50,197 nt of DNA from Acidobacteriota bacterium. GTDB taxonomy: Bacteria; Acidobacteriota; Blastocatellia; Pyrinomonadales; Pyrinomonadaceae. Each line of letters begins with the position of its first letter. The first letter of the stretch is position 1. Below are positions 36,430 to 45,782 of the stretch, one piece after another. A program made the translations under genes and the position numbers. The stretch is taken from contig JAOAPX010000048.1 of assembly GCA_025463125.1 (NCBI GenBank), positions 1-50,197 on the forward strand, written 5' to 3'. A model generated the notes under the pieces. The model ran no database searches. It was not told where the DNA came from and worked only from the letters and a program-made list of their open reading frames with translations.

Positions 36430-37086
36430 TCACTTCCCGCTTTCCGACATTTTTCTCGATTCGGCATCGAGCAAAGCGCTCAGCTCGATGATTTTTTGCA
36501 GATCGAGCCGGGCTTTTGTCGAAACCGCCTCGTCAACCGTTCTTAAATTTTGAAACATAACGCTTGACGCAAAACTGCCGATCGAATTATCCAAATCTAT
36601 TATCAAATCCCTGACGCTTCTGCTCGTTTTAGTTTCTTTTTTGGGCTCGCCGGCTTTTTTTTCGTCTTTTTTCGAATCGGCAGCTTCGAGTGAAGGCGCG
36701 GGAAACAAATTTGAATCTAGACGCATCGCGCTTTTGTTGATTTCCGCCGCCGCTTTGCTGATTTGCGCGTAATCAATTTTTCCGGTGCCCTGATAAGTTT
36801 TGACGACAACGTCCTGCGACAATTGCACCTGCTCAAAATCCGCTTTAATCTCTGCATATACAACAGCTAAGCGATCTTCGGCTGCAGGTGCCGCAACCTG
36901 AGCGGCTAAATTGCCTTTTTTTCGCGCGTCTCGATCGACCCGTTCGAGATCGATAGAACGGGTTTTGATATTATTATCGCGCAAATCTTTATCTCCGGCT
37001 CCGGGCGGCGGCGTTTGCTGCGAGTAAACATTTAAGCCGTTTGCAATTAAGCAGAAAAATGAAATTAATATAAACTTGATTTTCAT
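36430..37086 (-). CDS. Secreted helical protein of unknown family (paralogue B)
   Basis: The 218-residue protein is a paralogue of the one at 18229-18837 and otherwise unrecognised. It has a signal peptide (about 1-22, ending NVYSQQ). Shared motifs in order are RSIDLERVDRDA, EIKADFEQVQ, EINKSAMRLDSNLF, a Lys/Glu-rich linker (KKDEKKAGEPKKETK), LDNSIGSFASSVMFQN and a final leucine-rich helix. The linker differs most, both in length and sequence, while the flanking helices are conserved. There is no cysteine in the mature part. It is convergent with the aldo/keto reductase and 75 bases downstream of the CRTAC1 gene on the same strand. Confidence 0.87.
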   Translation of the reverse strand: MKIKFILISFFCLIANGLNVYSQQTPPPGAGDKDLRDNNIKTRSIDLERVDRDARKKGNLAAQVAAPAAEDRLAVVYAEIKADFEQVQLSQDVVVKTYQGTGKIDYAQISKAAAEINKSAMRLDSNLFPAPSLEAADSKKDEKKAGEPKKETKTSRSVRDLIIDLDNSIGSFASSVMFQNLRTVDEAVSTKARLDLQKIIELSALLDAESRKMSESGK

Positions 37087-37161
37087 TTGATTTACCTCTA
37101 AAACTTACAAGCTTTTTATCAACCGGTCACACGTCTTGTTCGCGCCGCAAAAATTTCCGGT

Positions 37162-38892
37162 TTATTTCTTTGTTTTCGGGCGGATTTTCTCGGCTGGCAC
37201 GATGCCTTCGCCTTCTAAAATCGCATAAAATTTATCAGCCGCGACATCCTTTATCGTTTCGGTTTTGCCGGAATTCCAGCGAATTTCCACCGAATCGGCT
37301 TTCGCGGCTTTGCCGAGCCCGAAATGAACGCGCAAATCGTTTTGTGATAAATAACTGCCGCCGCTCCTGATTTCCTCGATTTGCACAATGCTTCCAGCGG
37401 TAACTTTTATTCGCGCGCCGATCGCCAGAGGATTTCCGGTTTTAGCGCCGAGTTCGAGCGTAATCCAGCGGTTTGATTGATCGCCCTCGTTTTTCAGAAT
37501 CATCGGCGTGCTGTCCAGATCTTCGACGACGATATCGATTTGCCCGTCGTTGTCCAAATCGCCGAAAGCCGCGCCGCGCGAAACTCGCAATTCAGACAAA
37601 GCCGCGCCGCCCTGCTTTGTTGCTTCGCAAAAAGTGCCGTCTCCGTTATTGATGAATAAAATTTTGCCCTGCTTGTATTTTGAGCCCGACGATATTTGAT
37701 CCATCTGCGGGTAAACATGCCCGTTGACCACGAATAAATCGAGCCATGTATCGTTATCTAAATCGAAAAACCCTGTTCCCCAGCCGACATACGGGCGCGT
37801 CACCTGCGCGACTTTGGCGGCGAATGAAACGTCCAGAAAATCATATTTCCCGTTATTTCGATACAGCGTGTTGTATTCGTCTACAAAATTTGTCGTGTAA
37901 ATTGAAAAGTTCCCGTTATGTAAATAATCGCCGACGGCAACGCCCATCGATCCCTGCTCCGAACCGTCGCCGCTGACGGCTGTTCCTGTAATCAAACCGT
38001 CTTCGGCAAATTTCCCGTCTCCGGTGTTGCGGTAAAAGAAATTCGGAGTTGAATCATTTGCCACGTAAAGATCCAGCTTTCCCGTGTTGCCGAAATCCGA
38101 CCAGACGGGCTGCATTCCGTAGAAACCGCCCGGATCATCCATTCCCGAATCTTTCGTGACGTTTGTAAAGGTGCCGTCTCCGTTATTGCGAAAAAGACTG
38201 TCGCCCGCTCCTTTTAATCCGCGCGGACCGCACTGCACATCTACGCCGCGAAATTTACACGTCGGCTGCGCACCGAAATTCGGCAAATCGCTCAGCTTAT
38301 AATCGACATAATTGGTGACCATCAAATCAAGAAACCCGTCGCCGTCGTAATCTCCGAACGCCGCGCCGGCAGACCAGCGACCGTCGGCAACGGCGGCTTT
38401 TTTCGTCTCGTCGGAAAAAGTTCCGTCGCCGTTGTTTTTATACAAAACGTTTCCGCCGAGACATGTGATATACATATCCGGAAACCCGTCGTTATTGTAA
38501 TCACCGACCGCCCCGCCCATCGCGTAACCGGGAAAGCCGACTCCGGCTTTATCGCTTACGTCGGTAAAAGTGCCGTTACGGTTATTCCGGTAAAGCAGGC
38601 TTTTTGATTTTTGATTTTTCAAAGCCATTTCTACAGTCGGCGCGTTTGTAAAATAAATGTCCTGCCAGCCGTCACGGTCGTAATCAATCAGCAGAACGCC
38701 TCCGCTCATCGATTCGACGATGTATTTTTTTTCGGGCGCGGACGTGTGCGTAAAGTTGATGCCGGTTTGTTTGTAAACGTCTACAAGCTGCGGAATTTTA
38801 CGATTCCGGCAAACGTCGTTTTGCGCCCAAATCGTTTGAAGCGATATGACTGTAATTAGAAAAAATGTCGTTAAAAATCTGCTGATTATCAT
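37162..38892 (-). CDS. CRTAC1-family FG-GAP/VCBS repeat protein with ASPIC/UnbV domain
   Basis: The 576-residue secreted protein has a signal peptide (1-23) and a beta propeller built from FG-GAP/VCBS repeats. The calcium-binding loops are visible: DYDRDGWQDIYF, DYNNDGFPDMYI, DYDGDGFLDLMV, DLDNDTWLDLFV and DLDNDGQIDIVV. The last ~90 residues form the ASPIC/UnbV domain (IGARIKV, GGSYLSQND, VHFGLG, VEIRW). Such proteins are abundant in Acidobacteriota and Planctomycetota and are thought to bind extracellular ligands; no enzymatic role is established. It sits just upstream of the paralogue B gene and follows the TPR gene on the same strand, a pairing common in this phylum. Confidence 0.92.
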   Translation of the reverse strand: MIISRFLTTFFLITVISLQTIWAQNDVCRNRKIPQLVDVYKQTGINFTHTSAPEKKYIVESMSGGVLLIDYDRDGWQDIYFTNAPTVEMALKNQKSKSLLYRNNRNGTFTDVSDKAGVGFPGYAMGGAVGDYNNDGFPDMYITCLGGNVLYKNNGDGTFSDETKKAAVADGRWSAGAAFGDYDGDGFLDLMVTNYVDYKLSDLPNFGAQPTCKFRGVDVQCGPRGLKGAGDSLFRNNGDGTFTNVTKDSGMDDPGGFYGMQPVWSDFGNTGKLDLYVANDSTPNFFYRNTGDGKFAEDGLITGTAVSGDGSEQGSMGVAVGDYLHNGNFSIYTTNFVDEYNTLYRNNGKYDFLDVSFAAKVAQVTRPYVGWGTGFFDLDNDTWLDLFVVNGHVYPQMDQISSGSKYKQGKILFINNGDGTFCEATKQGGAALSELRVSRGAAFGDLDNDGQIDIVVEDLDSTPMILKNEGDQSNRWITLELGAKTGNPLAIGARIKVTAGSIVQIEEIRSGGSYLSQNDLRVHFGLGKAAKADSVEIRWNSGKTETIKDVAADKFYAILEGEGIVPAEKIRPKTKK

Positions 38893-39176
38893 TATATTTC
38901 GTATTTTTCGTAATTTTTAATCCCGGAAATATTTTTAAAATCGTTTTCGTCAACTTGTTTTTCAATTCGAAAAGTCAGACTTCTGCAACAAAATCCTGTT
39001 TTGTAATAAAGGCTTTTTGAAACGAAAAAAGAAAAAAGAAAAGAATGCGATTAAAGGAAATACGCCTTTGAAAAAAGTTCCCGTGCAATCGATTACCTAG
39101 CGAACGCTTTAAGCGCGACCGACGCTCTTTTTATAAGTGGACAACTCGTTAATACCAGAAGCGATTTCGATTATTA

Positions 39177-41471
39177 TCAAATTCCGGGACCATCTCCGGT
39201 ACTTCCCATAGGCATCGGAGCGTCCGTCTTTCGTTTATCATCCTTCAACTTTTGGTAAAGCTTCATTTCACGATCGGCATCTTCTTTGCGGGACGCTTTT
39301 CGATACGCGATGCTCAGCTGGTAGTGAATATAATCTTTGCCGGCATCTGCCGAAATCGCTTTTTCGAGCAGATCGATCGCTTTTTTTATTTCACCTTTTT
39401 CGAGATAAATCTTGCCGAGTTGATAATACGCGTCCGCGTAATCGTTTCGTAAATTTACTGCTTCTTCCAAAAGCGCCAAGGCTTTTTCAGTTTCGATTTT
39501 TCGTTCGATCAGCGTCAGCGCGAGATGATATTTTGAAAGCGCGTCGCCCGGACTAATCTCCAATTCACGGCTAAACGCCTTTTCAGCCTCATTTAGGCGA
39601 TTGAGCCGGACGAGATTCTGCCCGATAAAATAATTCGCTTTCGGCGTATCCGGCGCGAGTATTATAACCTGCCCGAATTCCTTAAGTGCTCGCTCATAAT
39701 CTCCGAGAATCATAAAGCCCTGCGCGGCGTAAAAAAGCGCGTCCGGATTTTTCCGGGAAATCTCAGCGAGCCGGTTAAAAACCGGCAATGCTTCTTTGCT
39801 GCCTTTCAACTGGATTAAGGAAATCCCGTAAAAATACGCCAGTTCCGAATCCTCCTGCACCTTTGCTTCGATCGGCTTAAGAGTCTCGACGGAATTCTTA
39901 AAGTCCTTAGTAAAATAATAACTTGAACCGAGCATTTTTCTAATCAAGACATCTTCCGGCTTTGTCTTTAGATGACGCGCCAGCGGAGCAATCGCTTTTT
40001 CGAATTCGCCCGCCCGAAAACTGACGATTCCCAGGTTACGAGACAAATTCGGAAATTCCGGGTTCCATTGATAGGCAGCGGAAAATTTCTCGATCGCCTC
40101 GCTCAACTGATTGTTTTGGGTCGCGATTACGCCCAAGTTATTGAAAGCTTGCGTTATGACATCTGTTAAAAACGCATTTATGTTTTTTAATTGTTCTGCT
40201 CTTTCGGGCGCCGGTTTTATCTGAACGATTGAACCGGCGGGTTTTTCAGCCGCGGTTTCCGGCTCGCTTTGCTCAACCACTTGACCGAGAATCCGTTCGA
40301 TTTCATTTCGAGAGGAATCGAGAGACGCCTGTTGCAGCTGCCCGGCGATTGCAAGCTCTTTCTGCCCTTCTTCTTTCCTGCCCGTTCGCAGTAAAAGCCT
40401 GCCGAGCATAAAATGCGTGCGGCGCGCCTGCGTGTTTTTTCCGCCCTTTGATTCAAGCTCAACCGCGCGCCTGAGATTTTTTTCCGCACTTGGCAGATCG
40501 TTCAGTTCGATCTGCGATTGGGCTAAAAATAAATAAGCTTCGCCGCTCTGAGAATTTACTTCGACCGCCTTTTGCAGAAACGGAATCGCTTTTTGGTGAT
40601 CGTTCTCCGACGAAGCGACGACGCCGGAAAAAAATAATGAATAAAAGTCGTTTGGACTCACTTTTAATTCCCGTTCAAAAGCTGCTCCGGCTTCGGCTAA
40701 GCGTTCGCTCCCGCCATTCTGCAACAGCAAATAGCCGAGGTAAAAATTTATCTTCGGCTTGCCCGGGTCAACAGCTAAAGCGCGTTTTAATTCAAGTTCG
40801 GCGTCAGCCGGATAATTTGTTTTTTCATAAAACTTGGCGAACAGGAGGTGCAAATCGGCGTTTCCCTTTCCCTCAGCGACTCGCATTTTTTCAAAATGAA
40901 GTCTTGCGCGTTCCGGTTGTTTCAAATTTAGATAGGTCAAACCGAGAGCGCGCGCGATCTCAAAATCAGGCGCTGCCGAAAACACCATTTCCAATTCAGG
41001 CAGAGCCGCCTTGTAATCTTCTTTGGCGTAATAAATATTGCCGAGAATATAATGCGCGCCCACATGTTTCGCATCGAGAGAAACGGCGGTTTGCGCTTCG
41101 AGCAAAGCTTTTTCAAAAAGGTTTTGCCGCAAATAAGCTATCGCCAGGCTGGTTCTGTTCGGTGCGTTATCGGCGTATTTTAAGGATTCGGTAAAAAAGC
41201 GGACGGCGTCGGCGTATCGTCCCTCTTCGATGGCGATGCTGCCGGATCGCTGCAGAGCGATTCCAAGAACCGCACGGTTTTCGATTGCCGCGCCGGCTAA
41301 ATCTCCCGAAATCTGGTGAGATTCGGCGGCAGTCAAATGTTCGAGCAATTCATCGGCAGGCGCGCGCGCGGCGTCCCCAGAAATTTTACCGCTAGTACTC
41401 GATTTGGGTTTTTGAGCGTGAATATTAACGGCGCCCAAACATAAAATCAAAAATAATATTCTAACCGGCAT
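39177..41471 (-). CDS. Exported TPR-repeat protein
   Basis: The 764-residue protein has a signal peptide (about 1-19) and consists nearly throughout of tetratricopeptide repeats, for example AHYILGNIYYAKEDYKAALPELE and ADAYYQLGKIYLEKGEIKKAIDLLE (34-residue periodicity). A non-repeat linker rich in Lys/Pro lies near residue 400-430. The C-terminus ends in a short Gly/Met-rich tail. A scaffold or protein-interaction role in the periplasm is likely. It is followed, after 284 bases without recognisable genes, by the CRTAC1 gene, and these two may work together. Confidence 0.9.
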   Translation of the reverse strand: MPVRILFLILCLGAVNIHAQKPKSSTSGKISGDAARAPADELLEHLTAAESHQISGDLAGAAIENRAVLGIALQRSGSIAIEEGRYADAVRFFTESLKYADNAPNRTSLAIAYLRQNLFEKALLEAQTAVSLDAKHVGAHYILGNIYYAKEDYKAALPELEMVFSAAPDFEIARALGLTYLNLKQPERARLHFEKMRVAEGKGNADLHLLFAKFYEKTNYPADAELELKRALAVDPGKPKINFYLGYLLLQNGGSERLAEAGAAFERELKVSPNDFYSLFFSGVVASSENDHQKAIPFLQKAVEVNSQSGEAYLFLAQSQIELNDLPSAEKNLRRAVELESKGGKNTQARRTHFMLGRLLLRTGRKEEGQKELAIAGQLQQASLDSSRNEIERILGQVVEQSEPETAAEKPAGSIVQIKPAPERAEQLKNINAFLTDVITQAFNNLGVIATQNNQLSEAIEKFSAAYQWNPEFPNLSRNLGIVSFRAGEFEKAIAPLARHLKTKPEDVLIRKMLGSSYYFTKDFKNSVETLKPIEAKVQEDSELAYFYGISLIQLKGSKEALPVFNRLAEISRKNPDALFYAAQGFMILGDYERALKEFGQVIILAPDTPKANYFIGQNLVRLNRLNEAEKAFSRELEISPGDALSKYHLALTLIERKIETEKALALLEEAVNLRNDYADAYYQLGKIYLEKGEIKKAIDLLEKAISADAGKDYIHYQLSIAYRKASRKEDADREMKLYQKLKDDKRKTDAPMPMGSTGDGPGI

Positions 41472-41529
41472 AACGATAGAAAAACTCGTCTAAAAGTAAG
41501 ATTGGGGCGTGTCGAAAATTATACCACAA

Positions 41530-41580
41530 AACAAAAACGGCAAGAAAATATTTGCTTTCCAGCAGCTATTTTCTTGCCGT
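41530..41580 (-). terminator. Rho-independent terminator of the second TonB receptor
   Basis: ACGGCAAGAAAATA (41537-41550) and TATTTTCTTGCCGT (41567-41580) form a perfect 14-base stem with a 16-base loop. Reading the minus strand, it is followed by TTTTTGTTTT, 17 bases after the receptor stop codon. Confidence 0.9.
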
Positions 41581-41597
41581 CAATCAGTTGAGAACGC

Positions 41598-44500
41598 TTA
41601 GAAGTAAAACTTCAGCGCATATTGAATTTCGCGACCTCCTCTTGTCGAGTTCGCTCTTCCAAATTCACCTGTCCTTATATTTGTAGTTCCAAAGCCGCCC
41701 GCATTTGTTTGCACCGCCGTAATGGTGTTGTTAGTAGCGCTACACGGGACAAGCGGATTACTTCCGCATTGAACCTGACCACCATAGTAATTTATCGGCA
41801 GGTTGCCATTAAATTGGGGCGTATTGAAAGCATTAAACAGCTCGAAACGGAGCTGGAGCCTTGCCGATTCACCGAAGAAACTGCTCGTAAGCCAGGATGG
41901 CGCAAAGTTCTTGTAGAAGGACATATCGACATTTTTTGTCGGAGGTCCAAGACAAGTCGTTTTTCCCGGAGCCGTTTCACCGATTTTGTAGCCAACCAGC
42001 GTGAACGCGGCTGGGTTAATGAAACTGCGCTTATCTCCGTCAATTGTACAGGGCACGTCTTCAACCCGGATCGGTCTTTGATTGGCAACTCCGGTTCCAA
42101 ACCCGGTCACGCCACCAGAGATCGTGTTACTTGTGAACTGTCCCGGCAGGAACTGCCCAGGTCTATCGGGATCAGGAACAGGAACCAGATAAGAAATTCC
42201 GGTCGCGGCTATGCTTGGGGTCAAAGATGTTCCGCTTGAAATCTGAACGATAGCCGCAACTTCCCAACCGCCGAGAAGATTCTTAACGAAAGCATTTGAA
42301 TCCTTAAATGACGGCAAATTGTAAATCATGTGCGCGACGAAGATATGCGGGCGATTGATATCCGACTCCGCAAAATCGATTTCCCGGTTATTCCTATTCA
42401 AAACCGCGAATGCGCTGCTTCCACCGCTTGAATCGTTCAAACCAAAGTCGGCTTTCGATTTAGAAAACGTATAAGCTGCTTGAAGCTGTGATTTCGATGT
42501 GAATCTTGTTCTAAATAAGACCTGCAACGAATTGTAATCAGCCCGCCCGTTTCGCTCAAATTGATAAATCGAACCGTAATTGCTGTACGGACGCAACGCG
42601 TTTACTGCATTCGCAGCCGTCGCGAAAGCCGCCGCCACCCGATTTCTGTCGAGCACCTGGTTTACGTCATTATGCGTCAGTTGTTTGCGGGCGCGGTTGC
42701 CGACATAACCGACTTCGACGGCAGTGTCCTTCCATAATTGCTGCCCCACGGACACATTAAATTGCAATGAATAAGGCGTTCCCGCTTCCGGGCTTAATCC
42801 GAATCGCGGCGAACCGTTTGACGCGGCAGTCAAACCCGCAAATCTCGTGCCGTCCAATGTTCTCTCACCGGCAATCGTTGTCGCAAAAGGTGAATTCGCG
42901 GTTAATGAAGAAACATACGGGCTAACTCGCTCGCGCAGGAAGAACTGTCCGAAACCGGCTCTCAAAGCGGTTTTACCGTTCGAGAATACGTCCCACGCAA
43001 TTCCCAAACGAGGGGCGAGGTTTTTATAGCTGTTTTCCCGCAGCGAGCGATTGGAAAACTCAATCGGAGTGCTGGCACCGGGAATTCCCGCGCAGGGGTT
43101 TGTTCCTTTCGGAACTACGAGACCGTTGCACGGATCGGTTGGAGGTCTTGCCGGGTTATAAGCCGACGGCAGAAATCCGCTGATCTTATCCCGCTCGTCA
43201 TACGGCTCAAACAAAAGCGAATATCTTACGCCCAATTCCAAAGTCAAATTCGGTCTCGCTTTCCATGTATCGCCGAAATAAAATTCGAGATTTTCATACC
43301 TGGTTTGACCGATCGGCATCGTATTGGTTTCGTCGAAACCGAAAAAGGTATTGTCGGTCAGAAGGTCCTGGAGCATTCCGTTGCCCCAGTTTCCGGAATG
43401 GTTTCCCCCGCCCGCGCCGCAGCACGATGCGGGTCCGAAGAAATGCACCGATTCGTTTGCCGGACCGGAATCCTCATCTTTCGCGGCGGTATCATAGAGA
43501 ACACCCATCTTGAATGTGTGATTTCCCGAAACCTTTGAAGCGTCATCCCTGATCGAATAAATATCCAGTGAATTTCTAAACGGCGCCTGTGTCCACAAGT
43601 CGGAACCCGAGCTTGAATAAAACGGAGCGACGCCGCCCCAGAAAAGAGGATGAGGACGATTTATCCCGTTAACTTTTACCGAATCCGGGAAATATCCCGG
43701 AACAGCCGCGTTAAGTTCGGCGTTAAGCTCTCCGCCCGCGCCCGGCGTTACGTTAATGCGGTTGGCTGAATACGAAAATTGAACTTCATTGATAGCGTTT
43801 GTGCCGAGCTGCGTAGATAATTTCACGGCTGCCTGGCGCGACGGCTGCGCCCAGCTGCTCTCGACGGTCGGAAACGCATCGTCGCCCCACAAATTGCCCG
43901 TTAAAATCGGAGTGGCATTCGTCCAGTGATCTTGCGTATAACGCCCGAAAATTTTGTTCTTGCTCGTCAAATTGGCATCTATTCGAATGTTTTCTTCACG
44001 AAAATCAATCGGCGAATTTGCCGACTGAGCCCAATTGTTACAACTGGTCGGATTAGTTATATTCGGCAGAGGGAATAACCTGACCAAAGCTAATCCCGCG
44101 CGGCTCAGATTTGCTTGGGGGATTATTTGGGTGGCATATCCGGGATGAGATGCGTTCTCAATCCGATCAGGAGAACAAATCGGTCGCTCACCAGACTGTC
44201 CCGCTCTAGGATTCGGTCTCGGCTGGCTGAAGTTTCCCTGGCGTTCGAGTAAAGTCGGAACGCTTCCGAAACGCGATGTGCCGCGAATTTCTTTGTTGAT
44301 TTCCTGCGAATAAAAGAAAAACAAACGATCTTTACCGCTGCGAAACATCGGACCGCCTTCGCCGAAATTAAAGAATGGCAGTGGTCCGCCTATCGAAAAG
44401 CCGTAGTCATGCCGACGCAGTTTACTTTTGCCTGTATTGTTCAAGTTCGCGAAATACTCAGTAGCATTTAACGCATCGTTTCTGCCGAAATAAAACAAAC

Positions 44501-45320
44501 TGCCGTGAAATTCATTAGTGCCTCCGCGCGTTACAACCGAGATGACGGCGCCGGCGGCTTGCCCGTATTCGGGACCGTAACTATTACGCAAAGATTTAAA
44601 TTCGGCAATCGCTTCGATTGAAGGAAACAACAAAATCGTGCGATTCGACCCGGTATCGTTATTATTAGCACCGTCGATTAAAAACAAATTACTCTGCGCC
44701 GAATTTCCGTTAACCGAAAAATCAACTCCACCGAATAACCCTTTGCTTTTGCTGTCTTGATTATTTGCCGCCGCAACGCCGGGCTGTAATTGTGTAAGTT
44801 GAACGAAATTCCGCCCGTTGAGCGGAAGCTCGCGCACCTGTTCGCCGGAAACGACTTCGCCGACCGTTCCGGTTTGCGTTTCGACCTGGATTGCGTCAGC
44901 CGTGATTTGCACGGTTTCTGTAACCTGACCGATTTCCAGAGCCACGTCCTGCCTGGTTATGTTGGCGACATTGACGACCACGCTGCCGACCGCCGTCTCC
45001 TTGAAACCGGTTTTTGAAACCGTGATGCGATAAGTACCGATGGCTAAATTCGGCACGGTGTAGTTTCCGTCCTCGCTTGTCGTTACGGTACGCGCTTCTC
45101 CAGTTTCCGTTCGCGTTATGGTTATAGTTGCGTCAGGAACAGGCGAACCGCCCGGGTCGGTGACGTTACCTGAAATTTGTCCCGTAGTCGCGGTTTGCGC
45201 CGAAACCGCGTTTAACATACACATTATAAAAAATAAGACTATTCCGGTTTTCACGACAAAGCCTTTTCGCGCTGCCGATTCGCGCAAATCCCTGTCTGGC
45301 AAAGGATTTATATTATTCAT
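41598..45320 (-). CDS. Oar-type TonB-dependent outer-membrane receptor (large)
   Basis: The 1240-residue protein has an extended N-terminus, a signal peptide with its hydrophobic core near 25-40 (cut after VSAQ), a carboxypeptidase-regulatory-like domain (about 45-140; GQISGNVTDPGGSPVPDA), a plug with ELPLNGRNFVQLTQLQPG, and a long barrel ending ALKFYF. A GGAGG ribosome-binding site lies 8 bases before the ATG. No SusD is adjacent. It is divergent from a secreted GH5 mannanase, so uptake of mannan-derived oligosaccharides is a reasonable hypothesis. It shares domain order with the receptor at 6743-9826 but is 213 residues longer. Confidence 0.92.
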   Translation of the reverse strand: MNNINPLPDRDLRESAARKGFVVKTGIVLFFIMCMLNAVSAQTATTGQISGNVTDPGGSPVPDATITITRTETGEARTVTTSEDGNYTVPNLAIGTYRITVSKTGFKETAVGSVVVNVANITRQDVALEIGQVTETVQITADAIQVETQTGTVGEVVSGEQVRELPLNGRNFVQLTQLQPGVAAANNQDSKSKGLFGGVDFSVNGNSAQSNLFLIDGANNNDTGSNRTILLFPSIEAIAEFKSLRNSYGPEYGQAAGAVISVVTRGGTNEFHGSLFYFGRNDALNATEYFANLNNTGKSKLRRHDYGFSIGGPLPFFNFGEGGPMFRSGKDRLFFFYSQEINKEIRGTSRFGSVPTLLERQGNFSQPRPNPRAGQSGERPICSPDRIENASHPGYATQIIPQANLSRAGLALVRLFPLPNITNPTSCNNWAQSANSPIDFREENIRIDANLTSKNKIFGRYTQDHWTNATPILTGNLWGDDAFPTVESSWAQPSRQAAVKLSTQLGTNAINEVQFSYSANRINVTPGAGGELNAELNAAVPGYFPDSVKVNGINRPHPLFWGGVAPFYSSSGSDLWTQAPFRNSLDIYSIRDDASKVSGNHTFKMGVLYDTAAKDEDSGPANESVHFFGPASCCGAGGGNHSGNWGNGMLQDLLTDNTFFGFDETNTMPIGQTRYENLEFYFGDTWKARPNLTLELGVRYSLLFEPYDERDKISGFLPSAYNPARPPTDPCNGLVVPKGTNPCAGIPGASTPIEFSNRSLRENSYKNLAPRLGIAWDVFSNGKTALRAGFGQFFLRERVSPYVSSLTANSPFATTIAGERTLDGTRFAGLTAASNGSPRFGLSPEAGTPYSLQFNVSVGQQLWKDTAVEVGYVGNRARKQLTHNDVNQVLDRNRVAAAFATAANAVNALRPYSNYGSIYQFERNGRADYNSLQVLFRTRFTSKSQLQAAYTFSKSKADFGLNDSSGGSSAFAVLNRNNREIDFAESDINRPHIFVAHMIYNLPSFKDSNAFVKNLLGGWEVAAIVQISSGTSLTPSIAATGISYLVPVPDPDRPGQFLPGQFTSNTISGGVTGFGTGVANQRPIRVEDVPCTIDGDKRSFINPAAFTLVGYKIGETAPGKTTCLGPPTKNVDMSFYKNFAPSWLTSSFFGESARLQLRFELFNAFNTPQFNGNLPINYYGGQVQCGSNPLVPCSATNNTITAVQTNAGGFGTTNIRTGEFGRANSTRGGREIQYALKFYF

Positions 45321-45782
45321 AGAGTTCCCTCCGAACTTAAGTCACTTTAAATTTATGGACTGCAAACTTATCTACAATTATCTTTGTAAAGCGTTTTAAA
45401 AATGAGTTCCTAAAAATGTAAAAACAATAAAATCAGGGAAAACGGATAGCCAAATTACTAATTATGTACTTTGTAGATAGCGCTGAGATACTTAATTTTC
45501 TTTTATTTTTTGATAGAAAATTCTCGTTAAATAATACTTTGTTGTATGACCTAACAAAAGCTAATATGAATTTGTTTTATTGTCAAGATTTTTTTGCAAT
45601 TTCGGGAAAATTATTATTACGATGTAAATCGCTATCTGTAAATTACCTTATTTATAAATGTTTTCCGAACGTTTCCGTAAGTCTTATGTTTATTGTTCTT
45701 TAATTTTTTATTGAGCTTGAATATGCAGGGATTTGAAGTCTTTGACAATTAAAAGCCGATCTTTACAGGCGAGAATTAATTT
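45321..45782. other. AT-rich divergent intergenic region between TonB receptor and mannanase
   Basis: The 462 bases are markedly richer in A and T than the surrounding genes and should hold both promoters. A TTTACA (minus strand, near 45385-45390) and several TATAAT-like runs are present, but no pair fits well enough to call. An open frame of 79 codons at 45464-45703 is explained by composition and is not accepted as a gene. Confidence 0.5.

Noticed and set aside
45464-45703. 79-codon open frame on the plus strand between the TonB receptor and mannanase
   Set aside because: Very AT-rich, no ribosome-binding site, low-complexity Phe/Leu/Asn composition, and it lies where both divergent promoters must be.
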